Source: Symbiodinium natans | Lineage: Eukaryota > Sar > Dinophyceae > Suessiales > Symbiodiniaceae | Reading direction: 5' to 3' | NCBI GenBank assembly: GCA_905221605.1 | Contig: CAJNDS010000080.1 | Location: 788,955-846,454, forward strand | DNA length: 57,500 nucleotides | Shown here: in pieces, positions 49,806 through 57,500 of the stretch | Layout: each line of letters starts with the position of its first letter | Position numbering within the stretch: the first letter of the stretch is position 1 | Made by a program: the position numbers and the translations under genes | Notes under the pieces: model-generated | What the model was told of the DNA's origin: nothing | Databases searched by the model: none | What the model saw: the letters and a program-made list of their open reading frames with translations, nothing else

Positions 49806-52268
49806 ACACCCTAAACCCTAAACCCTAGACCCTAGAGCCTAAACCCTAAACCCTAAAACCCTAAAACCCTAAAACCCTAAAACCCTAAACCCTAAACCCC
49901 AAACCCCAAACCCCAAACCCTAAACCCTAAACCCTAAACCCTAAACCCCAAACCCTAAACCCCAAACCCCCAAACCCCCAAACCCTTAAACCCTAAACCC
50001 CAAACCCTAAACCCTAAACCCCAGAGAGGCTCCTCTCTGTGCGGCTGTCGCGCGGTGCAGCTCCCGGGTTGGAACGGCTTTGGAAAGTCTGGGCCAACCT
50101 TTGGGAGTGGTAGTGAAGGGTTTGGGGTTTAGGGTTTGGGGTTTAGGGTTTAGGGTTTAGGGTTTAGGGTTAGGGTTTAGGGTTTTAGGGTTTTAGGGTT
50201 TTAGGGTTTTAGGGTTTTAGTGGTTTAGGGTCTTAGGGTTTTAGGGCTTTAGGGTTTTGGGGTTTTAGGGTTTTAGGGTTTTAGGGTCTTAGGGTTTTAG
50301 GGTTTTAGGGTTTTAGGGTTTTAGGGTTTAGGGTGTGGGGTTTTAGGGTTTAGGGTTTTAGGGTGTTAGGGTTGTAGGGTTTAGGGTTTAGGGTGTGGGG
50401 TTTTAGGGTTTTGGGGTTTTAGGGTTTTAGGGTTTAGGGTTTAGGGCTTTAGGGTTTTTGGGTTTAGGGTTTAGGGTTTAGGGTTTAGGGTTTAGGGTTT
50501 TAGGGTTTAGGGTTTAGGGTTTAGGGTTTCAGGGTTTTGGGTTTTACGGGTTTGGGTTTTAGGTTTAGAGTTGTGCGGCGTAGGGCTTAGGGTTGTGGGG
50601 TATGGAGTTTGGGTTTTAGGGTTTAGAATTTAAGGATTGTGGGTTGTAGGTTTGAAGGTCCAGAGGCTTGGGCCTTGAGGGCAAACCGCTCCACCCCAAA
50701 GACCACCAGAAGTGCCGGGCCACAAGGCCAACACCTCCGCTTCTGCCGCACCGGCGTGGAGGGACACCCTGGGCGACTCTTGCAGAAGATTTAGGGTTTA
50801 GGGTTTAGGGTGCAGGCTTTAGGGTCCAGGGTTTAGGGTTTAGGGGTTAGGGTTTAGGGTTTAGGGTTTAGGGTTTAGGGTTCTGTAGGTGTTTCGGGTT
50901 TAGGGTGTGGTGGCCGGACTAAGGCACTGATGGCTTGCCCGGCTTCTTGGGTTGACGATCTTCGCAACTTGCTTCTGGCATGTCTTCAGTTGGGATAGTT
51001 CCCAAAATCGGGGGGTCTGCATGGTCGACGTGGCCGGTGCCCCGGATGTAGACAGTTCAGCACTCCTGCCCCGATGATTGTAGGGAACCAAAAGAGTGCA
51101 AACCCTCCCCTGCAATTCAGTTCTCCAGCCCGATAGGCAATCTGTCTTGCTGGCTCTTCGTAGGAATGAACCATATACCATCCGTTAAAGGGCGTGTGTG
51201 TATATATACATATCTATGCATACATATATACATACACACATAGAGGGATATAAGGTGCCTTATTTCCTCATCCCCGGTTTTACTGAACCTCAAAAACAGC
51301 CAAGGGCATGATAAACCCTAAACCCTAAACCACAAACCCTAAAGCCAAGGGGCGGGTCCAAGTGGATGGCGAACCGACTCTTCTCGCCCAGGGTGCCTCG
51401 GTTGCCAACGTCGATGCTTGGGCGGTGGCCCTAAACCCCGAGAAACCCCGAAGAAACCCTCAAGAAACCCCCTAAGAAACCCTTAGAAACCCCCTAAGAA
51501 ACCCCCTAAGAAACCCCCCATAGTCCCTAGCAACCCCGAAGAAACCCTTAGAAACCCTCTAAGAAACCCCCCCTAAAAACCCTAATTGACGCGTAAGATG
51601 CTGGGTTCGACTTTGGCCCTCGCTGATGGGGTGGGTTTAGGGTTTAGGGTTTTAGGGTTTAGGGTTTAGGGTTTAGGGTTTAGGGTTTAGGGTTTAGGGT
51701 TTAGGGTTTAGGGTTTAGGGTTTAGGGTTTAGGGTTTAGGGTTTAGGGTTTAGGGTTTAGGGTTTAGGGTGCTGGGTCTCGGGCTTGGGGGCTGGGAGTT
51801 CCGAGGCCATCTGCATTTGCTTCTAAGGATCCGCAGAGTAAACCAAAACGTGAGGGAGCGGATAGGGGGCTGGCTCCAGGCGCCTAAACCCTAAACCCTA
51901 AACCCTAAACCCTAAAACCCGAAACCCTAAACCCTAAACCCTAAACCCTAAACCCTAAACCCTAAACCCAAAGCCCCTGTATGCTTACGACCCTCGGTAT
52001 GAACCGTGCAAGCTCCACCAACCAGGCGGCACCGGAGGCTGTCGCACTCCAGCAGCAGGGGACTCGACCGGTACTCCTCCAGCTCTCCTCGGCCGGTAAC
52101 AGTTTAGGGTTTAGGGTTTAGGGGTTTAGGGTTTAGGGTTTAGGGTTTAGGGTTTAGGGTTTAGGGTTTAGGGTTTAGGGTTTAGGGTTTAGGGTTTAGG
52201 GTTTAGGGTTTAGGGTTTAGGGTTTGGGGTTTGGGGTTTGGGGCTTAGGGTTTTGGGTTTAGGGTTTA

Positions 52269-52350
52269 GGACAGGATTCGGGGGACCCTTGGGGATATAG
52301 ACCCTCTGCGCAAGGTCCCTGTTTGAGAGAGCCAGAGGAAGGTGAAGAAG
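52269..52350 (+). repeat. Dispersed repeat, copy 2
   Basis: Matches 17411-17491 in the same orientation, sharing CCCTTGGGGATATAGACCCT and the GGTGAAGAAG end. It begins right at the edge of a G-rich array. Confidence 0.8.
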
Positions 52351-52992
52351 TGGCTCCACCCAGGCGCGCTGAAATTCTGGCTGAACATGGACAGTGCTCA
52401 GTCATGTACTCCACATGACACCTACTGCAGGTGGACCAAGGAATCTAATTCAACCCTAAACCCTAAACCCTAAACCCTAAACCCTAAACCCTAAACCCTA
52501 AACCCTAAACCCTAAACCCTAAACCTGTAGGGTCTCTGCACAAGCCCTTGACACCCAGCCTCAGGTGAAAACCCTCTTGAGCCCGCAGCGGGCGAAACCC
52601 AACAGCCGAAACCCTCTGAAACATATTCCCGAAGATGATCCTCTTAATCCCAATAAGGGAACATACGAATATCCCAAATGGCCTACCCAGCTTATATCCC
52701 TAAACCCTAAACCGAAACCCCCAACCCCCAACCCTCAACCCTCAGCCCTCGGCCCTCAGCCCTCAACCCTCAGCCCTCAACCCTCAGCCCTCAACCCTCA
52801 ACCCTAAACCCTCAACGCTAAACCCTGAACCCTACCCAGCTTATAACCCATATCAGCACCCCTGGGGCAAGCTTCCCATCGCCGTCAGGCTGTGCCGCAT
52901 CAACTCCTGACACGCCCGAACACGCCCTCAGGGTTCGGAAGCCCTCTAAGGGTGTAGAGGCTTTCTTGGCGGCTTGCTAGGGCTTGAGCTTT

Positions 52993-53050
52993 CGGGTTTC
53001 GGGTTTCGGGTTTCGGGTTTCGGGTTTCGGGTTTCGGGTTTCGGGTTTCG
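52993..53050 (+). repeat. TTTCGGG variant array
   Basis: About eight TTTCGGG units in a row, passing directly into standard TTTAGGG repeats, another locally amplified variant. Confidence 0.88.
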
Positions 53051-53143
53051 GGTTTAGGGTTTAGGGTTTAGGGTTTGGGGTTTAGGGTTTAGGGTTTAGG
53101 GTTTAGGGTTTAGGGTTTAGGGTTTAGGGTTTAGGGTTTAGGG

Positions 53144-53472
53144 GTCAGACGAGGCTGCCCACATACCACTATCAGAGATCTTGATGCTCTGTACATGCCC
53201 CCCTAGGTACTGGGTGAAGCGCTTGAGCCCGAAAGATCCCTACACATACGTACATACCTACATCCACACATAGTATAGGGGCCTGAATAATCAGAAATGG
53301 GGTTTTGGGGAGGGGGATAGCATAATTACAAAGGGACCCTAAGGAAGTATCCATCAGCGATTGTTCCGACCCCTATATGGGTGGTTGTCAAAATGATGAT
53401 CCCATTTGGGATACCCTAAATGTTAGGTGCCATATGATAATGGGGATAAAAAAAGGGACCATCAAACCCACA
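53144..53472. other. Spacer, about 330 bp, no gene seen
   Basis: Mixed sequence with TACATAC-rich and CCCATTTGGGATACCC-type words, and a 60-codon minus-strand frame without motifs. Nothing else is recognised. Confidence 0.45.
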
Positions 53473-56400
53473 ACCCTAAACCCTAAACCCTAAACCCTAA
53501 ACCCTAAACCCTAAACCCTTCAAACGCCTCGGCGCGGTGGCCGCGCAGGATCCACATGGCCACATCCTCCGCGCGCAGGAGCACCTGGGAGATCCTCGGA
53601 CGATGATCCGTTGCTTTCTTAAGGGGGGGAAGCCTTTGAGCGTGAGGGGGTCCCTAAACCCTGAACCCGGTAACTCGGTAACCCTAAACCCTAAACCCTA
53701 AACCCAAAAGCCTCGAAATCCTAAACCCCCCAAAGAGGCGCCCTAATCGCTTCGAGTCCGCCTACCAGAAAGAGGCGGCAGATGTGCTCACACTGCCACT
53801 CCGGGTTTCAGTATGGGGTTCTTAAGGGCTCGGGGGAGTTCAAGGGGGATAGGTACCAGGGAATCTTAGGGAAGCTTAGGGAGTTTTTGGGAGTAGCATA
53901 CCCCCTCCTTAGGAACCCCCCTTCCCTTAAGAACCCGATAGTTTCAAGGCGTCTGGACAGTTCTGAGCCCAGGAGCACACGCTCACAGGGACCCTCGAGC
54001 GTGACGAGGCTCCTGCGCACCGGGGCAATTTCGTAAAGCTAGGCCCGAAACCCTAAACCCCAAACCCCAAACCCCTATAACCCCCAACCCCTACCCCCTA
54101 AACCCGAACCCCTACACCCACAACCCCAAACCCTATAACCCCTAAACCCTAAACCCCAAAACCCGAACTGAAAGCTTCAACCGAAGTACAAGGCCATCTG
54201 ACTTCAGCTGCTTTCAATGACCTTCTTAGGGTTTAGGGTTGAGGGCTTAGGGTTTAGGGTTGAGGGCTCCTCCCCGAATCGTCGTGGGGATCTCGCTGTG
54301 GGTGGCAGTCCACGTGCAGCTGCAAAGCCAGGACCCCTGGCAGCCACTTGGGCTCTTCAACGCTCGGCTTCCGGTTTAGGGCTTAGGGTTCAGGGTTTAG
54401 GGTCTAGGGTTAGGGTTTAGGGTTTTAGGGTTTAGGGTTTTAGGGTTTAGGGTTTGGGGTTTAGGGTTTAGGGTTTGGGGTGTAGGGTTCAGGGGTCAGG
54501 GTGTAGACTCAGGATCTCAGAGCCACTCAGCACAACCGCTCCAATTTCAGACGACCCTCAGCCCTAAAACCTCAACCCTGAACCCTAAAACGGTTTAGGG
54601 TTTAGGGTTCAGGGTTCAGGGTTTAGGGTTTAGGGTTTAGGGTTTAGGGTTTAGGGTTTAGGGTTTAGGGTTTAGGGTTTAGGGTTTAGGGTTTAGGGTT
54701 TAGGGTTGCCCCAAAGCACCCGCACCTTCAACGCAGAAAGAAACCTGAGCCCCCTAAAACCCTAAAGCCTCAAGCCCCCCGCGGAAAAAAACTTGAGCAC
54801 CTCGACAGTCTCCTAAACCCTAAAACCCTAAAACCCTAGAACCCTAAAACCCTAAAACCCTAAAACCCTTAGAACCCTAAAACCCTAGAACCCTAAAGCC
54901 CGAAAAACCCTAAAAACCCTAAAACCCTAAAACCCTAAAACCCTAAAACCCTAAAACCCTAAAAACCCTAAAACCCTGAAACCCTAAAACCGTAAAACCC
55001 TAAAACCCTAAAACCATAAAACCCTGAAACCCTAAACCCTAAACCCTGAACCCCAATCCCTCCTGGCCTTGCAGCGGCAGAGCTTCGCTCTCCTCCTCTG
55101 TCCGGGAGCCCTAACCCCTTCAGGTTGAGGGCTTAGGGGTGTGGGTTTGGGGTGTGGAGGGCCTTAGGGTTTAGGGTTTAGGGTTTAGGGTTTAGGGCTT
55201 AGGGTTTAGGGTTTAGGGTTTAGGGTGTTAGGGTTTTCGGGTGTTAGGGTTTTCGGGTTCGGGATGTATAGGGTTTATGCCCAAGAGAGTCCTTTTCCAG
55301 GCAGCTGCTACGCTTCGACTGGAGGACGGGGAGGAAGATGGTGACGGGAGCCTCGGAAAGTTTTAGGGCCCATAAGGGGCTATAGTTGCACGTGGGTAAC
55401 AGAGCTTAGGGGCCGTACACCCGCATAGGATTTTTTTGGGGCACAGGGTAGATGAACCCAATGTTAGGGTTCGTTGGGGCCTCCAAGATAAGCACTGACG
55501 TCGTCAACTTATGCTTCCCAAGAGTAGCCCTTTAAGGGATTCTGCAGGGGAAATACTGGATTCACTACCCTAAACCCTAAACCCTAAACCCTAAACCCTA
55601 AACCCTAAACCCTAAGAGCTTCCCTACGTCGGACTGTTGGGGTTTCAGGGTTTTCCAACGCGAGGGGAAGGAGGGCTTAGGGTTAAGGCTTCAGGATCTT
55701 CAGCCCTCTGAGCATGCTGAGGGTTTAGAGTTTAGGGTTTAGGGCTTAGGGTTTAGGGTTTAGGGTTTAGGGTTTAGGGTTTAGGGTTTAGGGTTGAGGG
55801 TTTAGGGCTTAGGGCTTAGGGTTTAGGGTTTAGGGTTTAGGGTTTAGGGTTTAGGGTTTAGGGTTTAGGGTTTAGGGTCTTGCTGGATTTGTGCCATCTA
55901 CAACTTCTGGGGAGGGCTTCGAAAGCCTCGATGTGCATATGCAGCGCAAACAAACCTTTTCTGGTGTGCTGTCTGTGGCAAGCGGGGTCCCATGCGGTTG
56001 AGGGTTTAGGGTTTAGGGTTCAGGGTTTAGGGTTTAGGGTGAAGGGTTTGGCGCGCCAAAAACACGAGGGCCCCATGGTAACAGGGAAAATCAACAAGCA
56101 AAAGTGCAGCTTCGAGCTCGGATCAAACGCTTGTGTTCTCTTGGGGTTCCCATAAAAAGAGAGCCCGAATGAATATTCGATCAAAATAAAAAAATAAAGG
56201 CGGACCCTAACCTTCAACTGGAAAAGAAAAGGCATTTGTCAGAGGACCCGGACGGGCTATGCTCGAACCAGCTGCAATAGAAGCCCTACACAGCCACCCT
56301 AAGCCCTAAACCCTAAACCCTAAACCCTAAGCCTTAAACCCTAAGCCCTAAACCCTAAGCCCTAAGCACTAAGCCCTACGAGCCCGGCGACTCCCAGCGC

Positions 56401-57410
56401 TTTGATCTGAAGGTCTCGATGGCAGCTGGGAACCTGAGTGAGGGTCTTCTGGGGTTTAGGGTTTCGGGTTTAGGGTTTAGGATTTAGGGTTTAGGGTAGT
56501 TTAGAGCTTAGGGTTTAGGGTTTAGGGTAAAGGCATCAGAAACTGCTCTCCCGCTCCTCTGCGGTTACTAAGGCTGGGCCAAGGGGCCGGGGGCCTCTCC
56601 GCAGACAGCCTTTCCGCCCGCTTGATGATGGCGATGATCCTCTCCGCAACGGCGCTCTCTTCTTCATCTTCGTAGGGAGGTTTGGTTCTTGGGGGCCCCC
56701 ACATCCGCCGGCCCAATATGTGTATATACAATACATATATATATATATACATATATATCCACACACATATGTATATGCATATGCGTGTATATATATATAT
56801 ATATACACACATACGATCTTAGTATCTGCATCCCGGGGGAGGGAATGATGTAGCTCACAACCCCCCCCCCGAATGATGTAGCTCACAACCCCCCCCACCC
56901 CGCCCCACACCCCACCCCGCCCCCCCCCCGCCCCCAAACCCTAAACCCTAAACCATAAATCCCAGAAAGAGGAGAGCATGTCTTGAGGCCGCGGCTGCTG
57001 CAGGCAGCTGTCTCGGATCACCCGCGACTGGGATCCCGCATCATCCTACACCAGGGGAAGGAGGGGTGTAGGGTTTGGGGGTGTAGGGATTTAGGGGTTT
57101 GCGGGTTTAGGGGTTTGAGTGTGTAAGTGCTGAAGGGTTTAAGCCTTGAGGACTTCAAGGATTTGCGGGGTTTCGGGTTTGAGGGTTTCAGGGTTTGGGG
57201 TTCAGGGTTTAGGGTTAAGGCTTCATTCGAGGCTATGGGGTTGGGCTGGAAAAAATTAGAGTATCGTCTATCTATCCCCCTCTACGGGAGTATGGCAGTC
57301 AACCATGAAAAAACCCCAAGCCCCAAACCCCCTTAGCCCCTCAACCCCCAAACCCTAAACCCTAAACCCTTATCCTGAAAAACCCTAAGCCCTAAACCCT
57401 AAACCCCAAT
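53473..57410. repeat. Telomere-like mosaic, segment L
   Basis: C-rich arrays lie at about 53473-53520, 53655-53735, 54042-54170, 54551-54592, 54813-55055 (CCCTAAAA octamers), 55566-55615, 56296-56380 (CCCTAAG) and 57306-57410. G-rich arrays lie at about 54226-54268, 54371-54512, 54593-54706, 55126-55270, 55723-55878, 56001-56043, 56451-56530 and 57066-57235. The spacers 53736-54040, 55271-55565 and 56044-56295 (250-305 bp) and 56531-56935 show no gene; the last has a TA microsatellite and C runs. The final 90 bases hold nothing recognisable. Confidence 0.88.
56842..56900 (+). repeat. Short tandem duplication with C runs
   Basis: GAATGATGTAGCTCACAACC plus a C run occurs twice in direct succession, at about 56843 and 56871. 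It lies in a C-rich stretch that continues to about 56935. Confidence 0.8.
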
Positions 57411-57500
57411 CCAGGGGGGAGCCAGGAAGCAAGCCGAATTCACTCACGCCCCCCGCCCTCCGCCTGCGTGGAGTCGGAGGTTGAAGAGGAGGTGTCGGAG

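Larger units (their letters stand above)
49806..53143. repeat. Telomere-like mosaic, segment K
   Basis: C-rich arrays lie at about 49806-50025, 51311-51345, 51430-51588 (AAGAAACCCC-type units), 51881-51970, 52453-52526 and 52700-52845 (CCCTCAGC variants). G-rich arrays lie at about 50116-50650 (TTTTAGGG octamers), 50789-50905, 51633-51770 (pure), 52101-52270 and 52994-53143 (TTTCGGG, then TTTAGGG). The spacer 50906-51310 (about 400 bp) has two minus-strand frames of 62-93 codons without motifs and a TA microsatellite at 51200-51242. The spacer 52846-52993 is featureless. Confidence 0.9.

Noticed and set aside
51590-51625. GGGTTCGACTTTGG as a tRNA T-arm
   Set aside because: The stem does not pair and no cloverleaf can be drawn around it.

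Overview
The window looks like nuclear DNA of a dinoflagellate, most likely of Symbiodinium-like type. It is dominated by plant/alveolate-type telomeric heptamers (TTTAGGG) scattered through the interior of the sequence. It carries no recognisable host gene, and its one gene-bearing block is an algal-style Ty1/copia retrotransposon. The organism call is inference; other TTTAGGG protists are not excluded.

Layout. 1-39770 and 49806-57500 are a mosaic: short arrays of TTTAGGG (G-rich strand up) or CCCTAAA (C-rich strand up), usually 50-250 bp, separated by mostly single-copy spacers of about 60-450 bp. Orientation switches again and again. Many arrays are homogenised for their own variant (TTGAGGGG, TTTGGGG, TTAAGGG, TTTCGGG, TTTTAGGG, CCCTGAAA, AAAACCCC and others). 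Three arrays are bounded by direct repeats of 13-30 bp, and one site is a clean head-to-head (TTTAGGG)/(CCCTAAA) inversion. The spacers hold small fold-back or MITE-like elements (two copies of one family at about 9.15 and 27.5 kb, a 104-bp TIR element at 19.33 kb, hairpins at 8.4, 21.2, 23.7 and 26.6 kb), a few dispersed repeat pairs, AT microsatellites, long G or C runs, and a roughly 710-bp (CACTCTTT)n satellite at 32.84-33.55 kb.

The gene-bearing block is 40189-48814, an 8.6-kb apparently young Ty1/copia element. It has 176-bp LTRs (TG...CA, two differences between them), a perfect 5-bp target duplication (TGGGA) and an initiator-tRNA-like primer site. ORF1 encodes Gag, zinc knuckle, protease and integrase; ORF2 encodes reverse transcriptase and RNase H, in another frame after a stop. 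A third 442-codon ORF of unknown family lies between pol and the 3' LTR, preceded by a textbook branch point, pyrimidine tract and AG, and by a GCCGCC-ATG start context. The whole element, coding and non-coding, is studded with the tetranucleotide ACTG on the sense strand only, about every 20-35 bp. The flanking DNA is not.

How it works together. ORF1 and ORF2 are a standard copying machinery divided at an unusual place. ORF3 could be expressed from a cis- or trans-spliced subgenomic RNA, and the LTR carries an 11-nt match to the 3' end of the dinoflagellate spliced leader. The integrase appears to lack the third catalytic acidic residue at the expected place, so whether this copy is autonomous is uncertain. 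Outside the element I found no credible protein-coding gene, rRNA, tRNA or CRISPR array; the many short open frames there are by-products of low-complexity repeats.
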